Part shown: in pieces, positions 47,499 to 57,343 of the stretch
Layout of the letters: the number at the start of each line of letters is the position of its first letter
How positions within the stretch are numbered: position 1 is the stretch's first letter
The notes under the pieces: model-generated
The model's database searches: none
What the model was told of the DNA's origin: nothing
Seen by the model: only the letters and a program-made list of their open reading frames with translations
Translations under genes and position numbers: made by a program
Assembly: GCF_900102675.1 (NCBI RefSeq)
Contig: NZ_FMYX01000007.1
Location: forward strand, 218,057-282,056
Direction: 5' to 3'
Source of the DNA: Pseudomonas guariconensis
GTDB lineage: Bacteria; Pseudomonadota; Gammaproteobacteria; Pseudomonadales; Pseudomonadaceae
Length of the DNA stretch: 64,000 nucleotides

Positions 47499-48905
47499 TC
47501 AGCGCATGAAGCCTTCCATGAAGTCGGCAAGCGTGCTGGCCAGGCGCCTTCGCCAAGGAGCGCTGCCGGGCTGGGCGAGGGTCTGGTCCTCGTGCACGAA
47601 GCTTCGGATGATCGCGTTGTAGCCCAGCCAGCGGCAGGGCTCGGGCGGCCAGCTGGCCAGGCTCGACAGCGGGCGGTTGTCGTACACCCAAGGCTGCGCG
47701 GTCAGGGCGTTGTGCTGGCCGAGTATCAGCGCGGCCAGGGTGCGTCCGCCCAGGTTGGTGGCGCCGACGCCTTCGCCGCCATAGCCGCCCGACAGCGCAA
47801 TGCCGCGCTGGCGATCGCACAGCATGTGCGGGTGGAAGCGCCGGGCCATGCCCAGGTTGCCGCCCCAGGAATGGGTGATGCGCACGTCCTTGAGCTGTGG
47901 GAACAGGTCGCCGAACAGGTAGCGGCGCAGGGCGATCTCGCTGTCGGTAAGGCTGAAGTCTTCCCGCAGCCGGCCGCCGAAGCGGTAGCCGCCACGAGCA
48001 CCGAATACCAGGCGGTTGTCGGCGGTGCGTTGGCCATAGGTGACTTGGCGGCTGCCCTCGCTGAAGGCCTGGCCCTGATCCAGGCCGATCTGTGCCCAGG
48101 TCGATTCAGGCAGGGGTTCGGTGGCCACCAGCAGGCTCTGCACGGGCAACTGATGACGTCCCAGCGGCGGCAGACTGGCGGCGTAGCCTTCCACGGCTGG
48201 CACGATCCACTGGCTGCGGATCGTCGCCTGGGGCGTACGTACCTCGCCGGTTCGCCAGTCGATGGCCGGGGTGTTCTCGTAGATCGGTACGCCCAGGCGT
48301 TCGACCGCACGGGCCAGGCCGCGCACGAGTTTGGCCGGCTGGAGGGTAGCGACATGCGGGCTGAAGATCGCGCCATAGGCATTGCTCACCCGCAGTTGGC
48401 CATTCAACGCCTCAGGCCCCAGCCAGCGGTAGTCGTCTTCATTCATGCCTTGGCGATAGAGGTCATCCAGGTAGGCACGCAGACTGCGTTCCTGCTCCGG
48501 GTAACGGGCGGCGCAATAGAGCACGCCGCCTTTGCGGTAGTCGCAGTCGATGCCTTCGCGTTGCAGGACGCTGTGGACCTCGTTGGGGATGTCATGCAGC
48601 AAATCGGTGCTGGCGCGGCGTTGCTGGGGCGAGAGGGTGGCGAGCATCCGGTCCTCGCCCAGCAGGTTGCCCATCAGCCAGCCGCCATTACGACCCGAGG
48701 CGCCGTAACCTGCGATATTGGCGTCGATCATCGCGACGTTCAGTTGTGGCGCCTGGCGCTTGAGGTAATAGGCGGTCCATAGGCCTGTGTAGCCGGCGCC
48801 GATGATGCATACATCCACCTCCAGGTCCTGGTCCAGGGCCGGGCGGGCGCAGAGTGGCTCCTCGAGCTGGTCCATCCAAAGGCTGATCGTACGCCAGGCT
48901 TGCAT
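47499..48905 (-). CDS. FAD-dependent oxidoreductase, PuuB/D-amino-acid oxidase family
   Basis: 468 residues from ATG 48905, preceded by GGAG; a GTG 15 bases upstream is an alternative. Rossmann fold GAGYTGLWTAYYL near residue 35, 'GASGRNGGW' near residue 70, and the C-terminal FAD motif 'GGYGGEGVGATNLGGRTLA' near residue 400. Closest known group is gamma-glutamylputrescine oxidase (PuuB). With the PotF-like gene it suggests putrescine or another amine as substrate. Confidence 0.85.
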   Translation of the reverse strand: MQAWRTISLWMDQLEEPLCARPALDQDLEVDVCIIGAGYTGLWTAYYLKRQAPQLNVAMIDANIAGYGASGRNGGWLMGNLLGEDRMLATLSPQQRRASTDLLHDIPNEVHSVLQREGIDCDYRKGGVLYCAARYPEQERSLRAYLDDLYRQGMNEDDYRWLGPEALNGQLRVSNAYGAIFSPHVATLQPAKLVRGLARAVERLGVPIYENTPAIDWRTGEVRTPQATIRSQWIVPAVEGYAASLPPLGRHQLPVQSLLVATEPLPESTWAQIGLDQGQAFSEGSRQVTYGQRTADNRLVFGARGGYRFGGRLREDFSLTDSEIALRRYLFGDLFPQLKDVRITHSWGGNLGMARRFHPHMLCDRQRGIALSGGYGGEGVGATNLGGRTLAALILGQHNALTAQPWVYDNRPLSSLASWPPEPCRWLGYNAIIRSFVHEDQTLAQPGSAPWRRRLASTLADFMEGFMR

Positions 48906-48969
48906 CGGGTTCGGCTCCACATCCGTAAAGGTCTGCGGGCGATCCTAGTGGCGTGTGGGGAGGGTTGTC

Positions 48970-49779
48970 TTACGTGCGTGCACGCAGGGAAATCTGCTTC
49001 ACATAGGCCTTGGGCGACAAACCGGTGTGCTCGCGGAAGCACTTGTAGAACGCCGACAGCGAATTGAAACCCGCGGCAAAGGCCAGATCGTCGACCGGGG
49101 TTGTCGCGTGCTGGGCGTCGAGGCTGGCCAACAGATGTTGCAGGCGGGCCTGGTTGACGTAACGGTAGAAGCTTTGGCCGAGCACCTGGTTGAGCAGGTA
49201 GGAAATCTGATTACGGCTGTAGCCGCTGTGGTCGGCGACCTGTTGCAGGTCCAGCTCCGGGTCAAGGTAGGGGCGCTGTCGCTGAAAGTAGTGCTCCAGG
49301 TCCTGGGCCATGGTGGAGAGCTGGCGCGGTGAAAGGCCCAGGCGGCTGGTGGCCGAACGCGGGTTGGCGCGGCGGGCGACTTGGGCATCACGACGCACCA
49401 AGGTGGCGTATTCGTTGATACGCCAGATCAGCCCATCCTTGACGGTGATCGCCTCGCTGGCCTGGAACGCCACCAATCCGTCACCACCCTGGACCGTGAC
49501 TTCGTACTGGATGAATGCCGTGCAGCCGTCCACGCGGATGCGGTCGCTGTGTACGATGTCTTCGCCGACCTGGTGGGGCAGCGAGGCGCGAACGTAATCG
49601 CGCAGCTCATCGATGCCGAGCACGCGGTTCTGGAAGAAGTCGTGGTATTGGATGTCGGGGTGGTACAGCGCCATGACACCGTCGAGGTCGCGGTGCTTCC
49701 AGCACAGGTGGTAGCGCAACACGGTGTCGGCGGTGAGCGGGGTTTGCTCGGGGCCGTCGGGGAGGGTAGTGGCGGTCAT
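48970..49779 (-). CDS. AraC-family regulator with SnoaL-like N-terminal domain
   Basis: 269 residues. Residues about 15-125 form an NTF2/SnoaL-like fold ('YHLCWKHRDLDGVMALYHPDIQYHD', 'IWRINEYATLVRR') rather than the usual AraC cupin sensor. Residues about 165-265 are the two helix-turn-helix units ('LQQVADHSGYSRNQISYLLNQ', 'DDLAFAAGFNSLSAFYKCFREHTGLSPKAY'). It lies upstream of the amine-oxidase genes on the same strand and probably controls them. An in-frame start 72 bases earlier is less likely. Confidence 0.85.
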   Translation of the reverse strand: MTATTLPDGPEQTPLTADTVLRYHLCWKHRDLDGVMALYHPDIQYHDFFQNRVLGIDELRDYVRASLPHQVGEDIVHSDRIRVDGCTAFIQYEVTVQGGDGLVAFQASEAITVKDGLIWRINEYATLVRRDAQVARRANPRSATSRLGLSPRQLSTMAQDLEHYFQRQRPYLDPELDLQQVADHSGYSRNQISYLLNQVLGQSFYRYVNQARLQHLLASLDAQHATTPVDDLAFAAGFNSLSAFYKCFREHTGLSPKAYVKQISLRART

Positions 49780-49953
49780 GGACACTGATAGTGCATTGCA
49801 GAACACCCTGGCGCAAGGCTGCGGATCCGGCATATTGCACGGTGTTGCCAAGCGGCTTGTCGGCTAAACCGTTGATTACGCTGAGGGTGATTTTTCAGTG
49901 AGGCTGGCATGGGCACTGCAGCTGTCTTTTCACCAACGAACGGGAGAAAGGCC

Positions 49954-50028
49954 ATGCGCTCGATACTGCTTTGGATGATTGGGGTGCCGATTCCGGTGAT
50001 CATTTTGATCTGGTTCTTCATGCATTGA
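49954..50028 (+). CDS. 24-residue hydrophobic peptide
   Basis: MRSILLWMIGVPIPVIILIWFFMH, 24 codons, ATG preceded by GGGAGAAAGG. It is almost all membrane helix with a central Pro-Ile-Pro. I recognise very similar tiny proteins annotated as hypothetical in pseudomonads and rhizobia. No function is known. Stands alone between the AraC gene and dppF (both on the other strand). Confidence 0.65.
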   Translation: MRSILLWMIGVPIPVIILIWFFMH

Positions 50029-50052
50029 GGCACAGGGCCACTGTGCGGCCTG

Positions 50053-50117
50053 TTCACGGCTAACCCGCTTCCACAAGGAGCGATGATCCTGGTGGAAGCG
50101 GGTTTACCCGCGAACAG
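50053..50117. repeat. REP pair
   Basis: TTCACGGCTAACCCGCTTCC and GGAAGCGGGTTTACCCGCGAA face each other with about 22 bases between, just after the end of dppF. Confidence 0.75.
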
Positions 50118-50129
50118 GTCTAGACCGAT

Positions 50130-51098
50130 CTAGAGAAACTGCTCGGCGTAGTGGCAGGCCACCTGCCGCGTACCCACTTGTCTCAACGCTGGTATTTCTT
50201 TGGCGCAGCGCTCGGTGGCATACGGGCAGCGCTTGTGGAACGCACAGCCGTCCGGTGGATTGAGTGGGTTGGGCAGCTCACCGGCGATACGGATCTTCGG
50301 CTTGAGTGGATCGGGGTGAATCGCCGGAGTCGCCGACAGCAGCGCCTGGGTATAAGGGTGCAGGGGCTTCTCGTAGATATCCTCCTTCGGTCCCATCTCC
50401 GCCGGTCGTCCCAGGTACATCACCAGCACCTGGTCGGCCACGTGTCGCACTACCGCCAAGTTGTGGGAGATGAACACGTAGGCGGTGTTGAACTCCTTCT
50501 GCAGGTCCATGAACAGGTTCAGCACCTGTGCCTGGATCGACACGTCGAGGGCCGACGTCGGCTCGTCGGCCACCAGTACTTTCGGCTGCAGCATCATCGC
50601 CCGGGCCAGGGCGATGCGCTGGCGCTGGCCACCGGAGAACATGTGCGGATAGCGCTGGTAGTGCTCCGGACGCAGGCCGACCTGCTCCATCATCTTCTGC
50701 ACTTTCTCGCGGCGTTCGGTCTTGCTCAGCGAGGTGTTGATCAGCAGGGGTTCTGCGAGTTGGTCACCGATCTTCTGCCGCGGGTTGAGCGAGGCGTAAG
50801 GGCTCTGGAAGACCATCTGCACGTCGCGGCGCAGTTGCTTGCGCTCAGCCTTGCTGGCGCCTTTGACCTCCGTTCCGGCGATCTGCAGGGAGCCGGAGGA
50901 CGGCTCCTCGATCAGCGTCAGGGCTCGGGCCAGGGTGGACTTGCCGCAGCCGGACTCGCCGACCACGGCAAGGGTCTTGCCGGCCTCCAGTTCGAATGAC
51001 ACGCCATTGAGGGCGCGCACCAGCGCATGGCCCTTGAACAGGCCGCGGGAGACTTCGTAATGGCGGGTCAGCTCACGGGCGGATAGGACGACGGTCAT
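50130..51098 (-). CDS. dppF: Dipeptide ABC transporter ATP-binding protein DppF
   Basis: 322 residues. Walker A GESGCGKST near residue 48, signature FSGGQRQRIALARA near 158, Walker B VLVADEPTSALD near 178; C-terminal oligopeptide-transporter domain with Cys-containing 'GCAFHKRCPYATERC'. Start ATG 51098 overlaps the dppD stop (TGATG), as last gene of the dppBCDF unit. Confidence 0.95.
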   Translation of the reverse strand: MTVVLSARELTRHYEVSRGLFKGHALVRALNGVSFELEAGKTLAVVGESGCGKSTLARALTLIEEPSSGSLQIAGTEVKGASKAERKQLRRDVQMVFQSPYASLNPRQKIGDQLAEPLLINTSLSKTERREKVQKMMEQVGLRPEHYQRYPHMFSGGQRQRIALARAMMLQPKVLVADEPTSALDVSIQAQVLNLFMDLQKEFNTAYVFISHNLAVVRHVADQVLVMYLGRPAEMGPKEDIYEKPLHPYTQALLSATPAIHPDPLKPKIRIAGELPNPLNPPDGCAFHKRCPYATERCAKEIPALRQVGTRQVACHYAEQFL

Positions 51099-52066
51099 CA
51101 CGCCACCTCCTGGTTCAGCGGATAGAAGCAACGCACCAGGCTATGGGCCTGGGGATCGAGGGGCGGACGCTGCTGGCGGCAGTTTTCCTGCACATAGGGG
51201 CAGCGCGGCGACAACAGACAGCCCTTGGGCCGGTCGTAACGCCCTGGCACGATGCCTGGCAGCGTGGCCAGGCGCTCGGCCCCGATGCTGTGCTCGGGGA
51301 TGGCAGCCAGCAAGGCCTCGCTGTAGGGGTGAGCGGGGACGTCGAACAGCTCCGGCACCTGGCCCACTTCCACGGCTTGGCCGGCATACATCACGCATAC
51401 GCGCTTTGCGGTCTCGGCCACCACGGCCAGGTCGTGAGTGATGAGAATGAGCGCCATGTTGCGCTCTTTCTGCAGGTTCACCAGCAGTTCCATGATCTGC
51501 GCCTGGATGGTCACATCCAGCGCCGTGGTCGGTTCGTCGGCAATCAGCAGCTTAGGTTCGCCGGCAATTGCCATGGCGATCGCCACACGTTGGCTCATGC
51601 CGCCGGAGAGCTGGTGGGGATAGGCGTCCAGACGGCTTTCGGCAGCCGGGATCTCGACTTTCTTGAGCAGCTCCAGGGCCCGCTGTCGAGCGGCCTTGCC
51701 CTTCAGGCCCAAGTGCTGGCGCAGGACTTCCTCGATCTGGTAGCCCACGGTGTAGCTGGGATTCAGGGCGGTCATCGGGTCCTGGAAGACCATGGCGATG
51801 TCCTTGCCCACGACCTTGCGCCGTTGCCGGCCGCTCAGCTTGAGCATGTCGGTGCCGTCGAAATTGAGCACGTCGGCGGTGATGCGCCCGGGGGCGTCGA
51901 TCAGGCCCATCAGGGCCATCATGGTCACCGACTTGCCGGAGCCGGACTCGCCGACGATGGCGAGGATTTCGCCGGCGTCCACCGCAAGGTCCAGGCCGTC
52001 CACCACGGGTACGGCGTTGGCGTCGCCGAAGCGCACGTTCAGGTTGTTGATCTGCAACAGTGACAT
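51098..52066 (-). CDS. dppD: Dipeptide ABC transporter ATP-binding protein DppD
   Basis: 322 residues from ATG 52066 ([16 protein letters not shown]). Walker A GESGSGKS near residue 36, signature [14 protein letters not shown] near 156, Walker [14 protein letters not shown] near 176; oligopeptide C-terminal domain '[15 protein letters not shown]'. Ten bases after dppC. Confidence 0.95.
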   Translation of the reverse strand: MSLLQINNLNVRFGDANAVPVVDGLDLAVDAGEILAIVGESGSGKSVTMMALMGLIDAPGRITADVLNFDGTDMLKLSGRQRRKVVGKDIAMVFQDPMTALNPSYTVGYQIEEVLRQHLGLKGKAARQRALELLKKVEIPAAESRLDAYPHQLSGGMSQRVAIAMAIAGEPKLLIADEPTTALDVTIQAQIMELLVNLQKERNMALILITHDLAVVAETAKRVCVMYAGQAVEVGQVPELFDVPAHPYSEALLAAIPEHSIGAERLATLPGIVPGRYDRPKGCLLSPRCPYVQENCRQQRPPLDPQAHSLVRCFYPLNQEVA

Positions 52067-52076
52067 GGCGTTCTCC

Positions 52077-53003
52077 TCAGGCGGCGTTCTTGAGTTTCGG
52101 GTCCAGCGCATCGCGCAGGCCGTCGCCCATCAGGTTGATTGCCAACACACTGAGCAGGATCGTCAGGCCCGGCAGGCTCACCACCCACCAGGCGCGCTCG
52201 ATGTAGTCGCGGGCCGAGGCCAGCATGGTGCCCCATTCGGGCGTCGGCGGCTGCACGCCCAGGCCCAGGAAGCCCAGGGCGGCGGCGTCGAGGATCGCCG
52301 AGGAGAAGCTCAAGGTGGCCTGTACGATCAGCGGCGCCATGCAGTTGGGCAGCACGGTGACGAACATCAGGCGCGGCAGGCCGGCACCGGCCAGACGTGC
52401 GGCGGTGACGTAGTCACGGTTCAGCTCGCCCATCACCGCCGCGCGGGTCAGGCGTACGTAGGAGGGCAGCGAGACGATGGCGATGGCGATCACGGTGTTG
52501 ATCAGGCCAGGGCCGAGGATGGCGACGATGGCCACGGCCAGCAGCAGCGATGGCAGCGCCAGCATCACGTCCATCAGGCGCATGATCGAAGGGCCGAGGA
52601 TCTGCGGGAAGAATCCGGCCAGCAGGCCCAGCAGGATGCCAGGGATCAGCGACATCACCACTGACGACAGGCCGATCAGCAGCGACAGCCGCGCGCCCTG
52701 GATCAGGCGTGAAAGCAGGTCCCGGCCGAGCTCGTCGGTGCCGAGGATGAACTGCCAGGTACCGCCTTCGAGCCACACCGGCGGGGTGAGCAGGAAGTCG
52801 CGGTATTGTTCGCTCGGGTTGTGCGGCGCGATCCAGGGGGCGAACAGTGCGCAGAACACGATCAGGCACATGAAGGCAAGGCCGGCCACGGCGCCTTTGT
52901 TGCGCGAGAACGCCTGCCAGAATTCCTTGTACGGGGAAGGGTAGAGCAGGCTCTGGTCCACTGGGCTGGCCGGTGTGACGGATTTTGGAATAGGGCTAGT
53001 CAT
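52077..53003 (-). CDS. dppC: Dipeptide ABC transporter permease DppC
   Basis: 308 residues with an N-terminal OppC-type extension ([22 protein letters not shown]), six helices and EAA-like loop '[21 protein letters not shown]' near residue 204. Ten bases after dppB. Confidence 0.95.
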   Translation of the reverse strand: MTSPIPKSVTPASPVDQSLLYPSPYKEFWQAFSRNKGAVAGLAFMCLIVFCALFAPWIAPHNPSEQYRDFLLTPPVWLEGGTWQFILGTDELGRDLLSRLIQGARLSLLIGLSSVVMSLIPGILLGLLAGFFPQILGPSIMRLMDVMLALPSLLLAVAIVAILGPGLINTVIAIAIVSLPSYVRLTRAAVMGELNRDYVTAARLAGAGLPRLMFVTVLPNCMAPLIVQATLSFSSAILDAAALGFLGLGVQPPTPEWGTMLASARDYIERAWWVVSLPGLTILLSVLAINLMGDGLRDALDPKLKNAA

Positions 53004-53013
53004 GGCTTGGGCC

Positions 53014-54024
53014 TCAGCGCTGATGACGGATGCGTGGGTTGGCCAGGCCGTAGAGGATGTCCACGACGAAGTTGACCAGGATCACCAGGCAGGCGATGAG
53101 CAGGATGCCGTTCTGGACCACGGGGTAGTCACGGGCGCCGATGGCTTCGATCAGCCACTTGCCGATGCCCGGCCAGGAGAAGATGGTTTCGGTAAGCACG
53201 GCACCGGCGAGCAAGGTGCCGACCTGCAGGCCGAATACCGTCAGCACCGGGATCAGTGCGTTGCGCAGGCCGTGGATGAACACCACGCGGCTGGGCGACA
53301 GGCCCTTGGCGCGGGCGGTGCGGATGTAGTCTTCGCGCAGGACTTCGAGCATTGAAGAGCGGGTCATGCGGGCGATCACTGCCAGGGGGATGGTGCCCAG
53401 CACGATGGCCGGCAGGATCAGGTGCATGACGGCGTCCTTGAACGCGCCTTCCTCGTCGCTGAGCAATGTGTCGATCAACATGAAGCCGGTTTTCGGCTCG
53501 ATGTCGTAGAGCAGGTCGATCCGCCCTGAGACCGGCGTCCAGCCAAGGCTCACCGAGAAGAACATGATCAGGATCAGGCCCCACCAGAAAATCGGCATGG
53601 AGTAGCCGGCCAGCGAGACGCCCATGACCCCGTGGTCGAACAGCGAGCCGCGCTTGAGCGCGGCGATCACCCCGGCCAACAAGCCAACGATGCCAGCGAA
53701 CAGCAAGGCGGCGAAGGCCAGTTCGAGGGTGGCGGGGAACAGGGTGAGAAATTCGTTCCACACGCTCTCACGCGTGCGCAGGGACTCGCCCAGGTCGCCC
53801 TGGGCCAGCTTGCCGATGTAATCCACGTACTGCACCGGCAGCGGTTTGTTCAGGCCCAGGCGCTCCATGGCCTGGGCGTGCATTTCAGGGTCGACCCTGC
53901 GTTCGCCCATCATCACTTCCACCGGGTCGCCGGGGATCAGGCGTATGAGCGCGAAGGTCAGCAGGGTGATGCCGAAGAAGGTCGGAATCAGCAAGCCGAG
54001 GCGCCGGGCAATAAAACTCAACAT
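53014..54024 (-). CDS. dppB: Dipeptide ABC transporter permease DppB
   Basis: 336 residues, MLSFIARRLGLLIPTFFGIT opening typical of DppB/OppB, six helices, EAA-like loop 'RTARAKGLSPSRVVFIHGLRN' near residue 235. First of the coupled dppBCDF genes; the dppA gene lies 78 bases upstream on the same strand. Confidence 0.95.
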   Translation of the reverse strand: MLSFIARRLGLLIPTFFGITLLTFALIRLIPGDPVEVMMGERRVDPEMHAQAMERLGLNKPLPVQYVDYIGKLAQGDLGESLRTRESVWNEFLTLFPATLELAFAALLFAGIVGLLAGVIAALKRGSLFDHGVMGVSLAGYSMPIFWWGLILIMFFSVSLGWTPVSGRIDLLYDIEPKTGFMLIDTLLSDEEGAFKDAVMHLILPAIVLGTIPLAVIARMTRSSMLEVLREDYIRTARAKGLSPSRVVFIHGLRNALIPVLTVFGLQVGTLLAGAVLTETIFSWPGIGKWLIEAIGARDYPVVQNGILLIACLVILVNFVVDILYGLANPRIRHQR

Positions 54025-54102
54025 CGTCGGGTGTACCTCATTAAGCCGGTCAGGCGGTGCCGCCGGTTCCCGTGTGGGTCGCCGGCGGTCGTTGTTGTTG
54101 TG

Positions 54103-55698
54103 TTACTTCACCTTGGTGGTGGCGAAGTTGTTGTTGGTCAGAGGGTTGATCACGTAACCCTCCACGTTGTCACGCATGGCGGTGAACATCTTGGGATGGG
54201 CCATGTTGATCCAGGGTTGGTCGTCATCGTACACCCTCATGGCCTCGGCATAGACCCATCCGCGCTCTTCATCCTTGGTGATCGTGCGTGCGCGGGTGAT
54301 CAGATCCTGGAACGTCTTGTTGCACCAGCGGGCGTAGTTCTCACCGTTCTTTGCAGCCTCGCAGCTGAGCAACGGGCCGAGGAAGTTGTCCGGGTCACCG
54401 TTGTCGCTGGCCCAGCCGGCAGACACCAGGTCGGCTTCACCGGCTTTGGCACGGCGCAGCATTTCGGCCCATTCCATCACCCGGATGTCCAGCTTGATGC
54501 CGATCTGGGCCAGGTCCGCCTGGAGCATCTCGGCGGAGAGCCGCGGGTTGGGGTTGGTTGGCCCGCCACCGTTGCGGGTGAAGAGGCTCATCACGGTCCC
54601 CTCCGGCACGCCAGCTTCCTTCAACAGCGCTCGGGCCTTGTCCAGGTCGCGTGGCGGATTCTGGATCGTCACGTTGTTGCCCAACATGGTATGCGGGTAC
54701 GGATTGACCGCCTCGGTCGCGTTGCCTTTGCCGAACAGCTGGTCAATGTGATGCTGACGGTCGAAGGCCATATTGAGGGCTTTGCGCACCCGTACGTCAT
54801 TCAGGTACTTGTGCTCTGTGTTCATGGCGATGTAACCGGTGACCAGCGCCTCGATCTCGGCAACCTTGAGTTTCGGATCGGCCTTGATCGCCGGCACGTC
54901 GTCCGGCTTTGGATACAGGGCGATCTGACACTCGTTGGCACGCAGCTTTTGCAGACGCACGTTGCTGTCGGTGGCGATGGCGAAGATCAACGCGTCTGCC
55001 GGTGGTTTGCCCCGGAAGTAATCCGGGTTGGGCTTGTAGCGAACCTGGGCGTCCTTGTTGTAGCGCTGGAAGATGAACGGCCCGGTGCCGATCGGCTTGC
55101 TGTTGAGCTCGCCAGTCTTGCCGGCCTTGAGCAACTGGTCGCCGTACTCGGCGGAGTAGATCGAGGTGAAGGCCATGGCCATGTCGCGCAGGAAGGGGGC
55201 TTCCGGACGGGTCAGGGTGATCACCACGGTGTGGTCGTCGGTCTTGCTTACCGACTTGAGCAAGTCCTTGAAGGCCATGCTCTCGAAGTAGGGATAGCCG
55301 ACGCTGGTCTTGTCGTGCCAGGGATGCTTCGGGTCAAGCTGGCGGTTGAGGCTCCAAAGCACGTCATCGGCATTGAAGTCGCGTGTGGGTTTGAAGTACG
55401 GGGTGGTGTGGAACTTGACGCCTTCGCGCAGGTGGAAGGTGTAGGTCAGCCCGTCCGGGCTGATGTCCCAGCTTTTGGCCAGCGCCGGCTGGATATCGGT
55501 GGTACCGGGCTTGAAGTCGACCAGGCGATTGAAGAGCGTCTCGGCCGAGGCGTCGGCGGTGACCGCGGTGGTGTACTGGACGATGTCGAAGCCTTCCGGG
55601 CTCGCCTCGGTGCACACCACCAACGGCTTGGCCGCGAGCTGGGTCGCGGCGCCGAGAAGGACGGCCGCCAGGGCGGCACGTAATGGTAGCGATGTCAT
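54103..55698 (-). CDS. dppA: Dipeptide-binding protein DppA, paralogue 1
   Basis: 531 residues from ATG 55698 with AGG upstream. Signal peptide 1-25 (LRAALAAVLLGAATQLAAK), SBP family 5 domain: 'LVVCTEASPEGFDIVQYTTAVT', 'PIGTGPFIFQRYNKDAQ', 'GWASDNGDPDNFLGPLLSCEAAKNGENYARWC'. It sits directly before dppBCDF, so is the primary partner. Two more paralogues follow upstream of the porin. Confidence 0.93.
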   Translation of the reverse strand: MTSLPLRAALAAVLLGAATQLAAKPLVVCTEASPEGFDIVQYTTAVTADASAETLFNRLVDFKPGTTDIQPALAKSWDISPDGLTYTFHLREGVKFHTTPYFKPTRDFNADDVLWSLNRQLDPKHPWHDKTSVGYPYFESMAFKDLLKSVSKTDDHTVVITLTRPEAPFLRDMAMAFTSIYSAEYGDQLLKAGKTGELNSKPIGTGPFIFQRYNKDAQVRYKPNPDYFRGKPPADALIFAIATDSNVRLQKLRANECQIALYPKPDDVPAIKADPKLKVAEIEALVTGYIAMNTEHKYLNDVRVRKALNMAFDRQHHIDQLFGKGNATEAVNPYPHTMLGNNVTIQNPPRDLDKARALLKEAGVPEGTVMSLFTRNGGGPTNPNPRLSAEMLQADLAQIGIKLDIRVMEWAEMLRRAKAGEADLVSAGWASDNGDPDNFLGPLLSCEAAKNGENYARWCNKTFQDLITRARTITKDEERGWVYAEAMRVYDDDQPWINMAHPKMFTAMRDNVEGYVINPLTNNNFATTKVK

Positions 55699-55763
55699 GA
55701 AACCTCCCTGCAGATTGTTCCAGCGTAGCGCTTCGGCCCGCACAAGGCGGGCCGGCGCGGGGG

Positions 55764-57140
55764 TCAGAGGATGTTGAATGGAATGGTGGTGACGATACGC
55801 AGCTCGTCCAGGCTACCGTCGGCCTGGGCTTTGCTGGCGCGGTGCGCGGTGTAGGTGGCGCGGATGCTGGTGTCTTTCAGCGGACCGCTCTGCACGGCGT
55901 AGCTGGTACCGATGCCCCACTCGTAGTGGGTCTCGCCATCCATGCCTTTGACGTCGTAGGCATCGCCCCGGTAGTGGGTGCCGTCGATACCCCAGCCACG
56001 GGCGTTGTAGACGTTGAACTTCAAGCCCGGCACGCCATAGGGGGCCATGTTCAGCACGTAGGAGATCTGCAGGGACTTCTCGTTGGGGCCGTTGAAGTCC
56101 GACAGCAGCGAGTTGGCCAGGTAGATGCCGTTGGTTTCGTGCAGGTAGTCGAAGTACTCGTTGCCGTTGACCTGTTGCCAGGAGGCGCTGAGCGTGTGGG
56201 CCTGATGGGTGAGGCCGAACGACAGGCTGTAGGTGTCGTTGTCGATCTCGCCCATCTTCTTGCTGCCGGTATCCACGGTCTTGTAGTAGTTCAGGCCCGT
56301 GGTCAGGCTCAGCACCGCGCTGTCGCCCAGCACGTGGTTGGCGCCGAAATAGTACTGGTTCCAGAAGTCGTCGACCTTGGTGGCGTAGAGGCTGGTGGAG
56401 AGGCTCTTGAACGGCTGGTAGTTGACCCCGGCGGTGCTGGCACGGTCGGTTTCCACGCCATTGCCATACTCGCTGCGGAACTTGCTCAAGCTCTGCTCGG
56501 TACGGGGCGAGACGCGGTCGAAGGTGCCCAGGTCGAACGACAGGTTGTCGAATTCGGCGCTGTGCAGGAATGCACCCTGGAAGCTCGACGGCAACGCGCG
56601 GTTGCCGATGTAGGAAATCATCGGCGTGTCCACCGACTGACGGCCCACGGTAAGGGTACTGTTGGATACCCGTGCCTTGACGTTGCCCAAGCCCATCTTG
56701 CTCCACTGGCCGATCACGTCGCCATCGCTGTGGGTCAGCGTGCGGTTGTTCGGCCCGGCCACCGCGGCGCGGCCACGCTCGAGGGCGATGGCGTTGTAGC
56801 CGGCGGCTTCGACAGCGAAGCCCACGGTGCCTTGGGTGAAGCCTGAGCTGTAGTTCAGGATGGTGCCCTGCACCCAGTTGTCACGGCTGTGAGTCCGGTG
56901 CAGAGTGCCGTCGCTCTTGTAGTACCTGAACAGCGGTGCGCGGGTGGCGCGTTCGCGGGCGTACCAGTTGCGCGTGCTACCGGTCAGGCTCTGGCCTTCG
57001 AGAAAGCCTGTGGCCTCGGCCTGCTCGCTGCTGGATTTGAGGGTGACCGGGACGAAGTCCTGGCTGACGGGTTCGGCCTGGGCTGTGGCGGACAATGCGC
57101 CTAACGACAGGGCCAGTGCGGTAAAGGTTGTACGTCTCAA
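55764..57140 (-). CDS. OprD-family porin (OpdP-like)
   Basis: 458 residues, signal peptide 1-22 (MRRTTFTALALSLGALSATAQA) and an 18-strand OprD barrel: 'FLEGQSLTGSTRNWYARERA' near residue 45, 'DNWVQGTILNYSSGFTQGTVGF', and the phenylalanine/leucine end 'RIVTTIPFNIL'. In P. aeruginosa the porin beside dppBCDF (OpdP) takes up glycine-glutamate dipeptides, so a peptide route is likely here. Confidence 0.9.
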   Translation of the reverse strand: MRRTTFTALALSLGALSATAQAEPVSQDFVPVTLKSSSEQAEATGFLEGQSLTGSTRNWYARERATRAPLFRYYKSDGTLHRTHSRDNWVQGTILNYSSGFTQGTVGFAVEAAGYNAIALERGRAAVAGPNNRTLTHSDGDVIGQWSKMGLGNVKARVSNSTLTVGRQSVDTPMISYIGNRALPSSFQGAFLHSAEFDNLSFDLGTFDRVSPRTEQSLSKFRSEYGNGVETDRASTAGVNYQPFKSLSTSLYATKVDDFWNQYYFGANHVLGDSAVLSLTTGLNYYKTVDTGSKKMGEIDNDTYSLSFGLTHQAHTLSASWQQVNGNEYFDYLHETNGIYLANSLLSDFNGPNEKSLQISYVLNMAPYGVPGLKFNVYNARGWGIDGTHYRGDAYDVKGMDGETHYEWGIGTSYAVQSGPLKDTSIRATYTAHRASKAQADGSLDELRIVTTIPFNIL

Positions 57141-57269
57141 GGTGAAGCTCCCTTTCTATTTCTAGTTATTCCCGCGCCTTGTGGGCTGGGGGTTTTGCTG
57201 CGGTGTTGCCAGGGGTGCCGCGGGATCGCCGGGCAGAGTCGGGGGCGTTGTGCTGGCGGTGCCGGTCTG

Positions 57270-57335
57270 TTCATGGATAAACCCGCTGCCGCAGGGGCGG
57301 TGATCAGTGCGGGAGCGGGTTTACTCGCGAAGAGA
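57270..57335. repeat. REP pair
   Basis: TTCATGGATAAACCCGCTGC and GGGAGCGGGTTTACTCGCGAA face each other with about 25 bases between, in the gap between the second dppA gene and the porin. Confidence 0.65.
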
Positions 57336-57343
57336 GGGGCTAA

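Noticed and set aside
53632..55683. 683-codon plus-strand frame opposite dppB-dppA
   Set aside because: Antisense shadow of two clear transport genes; no start signal.
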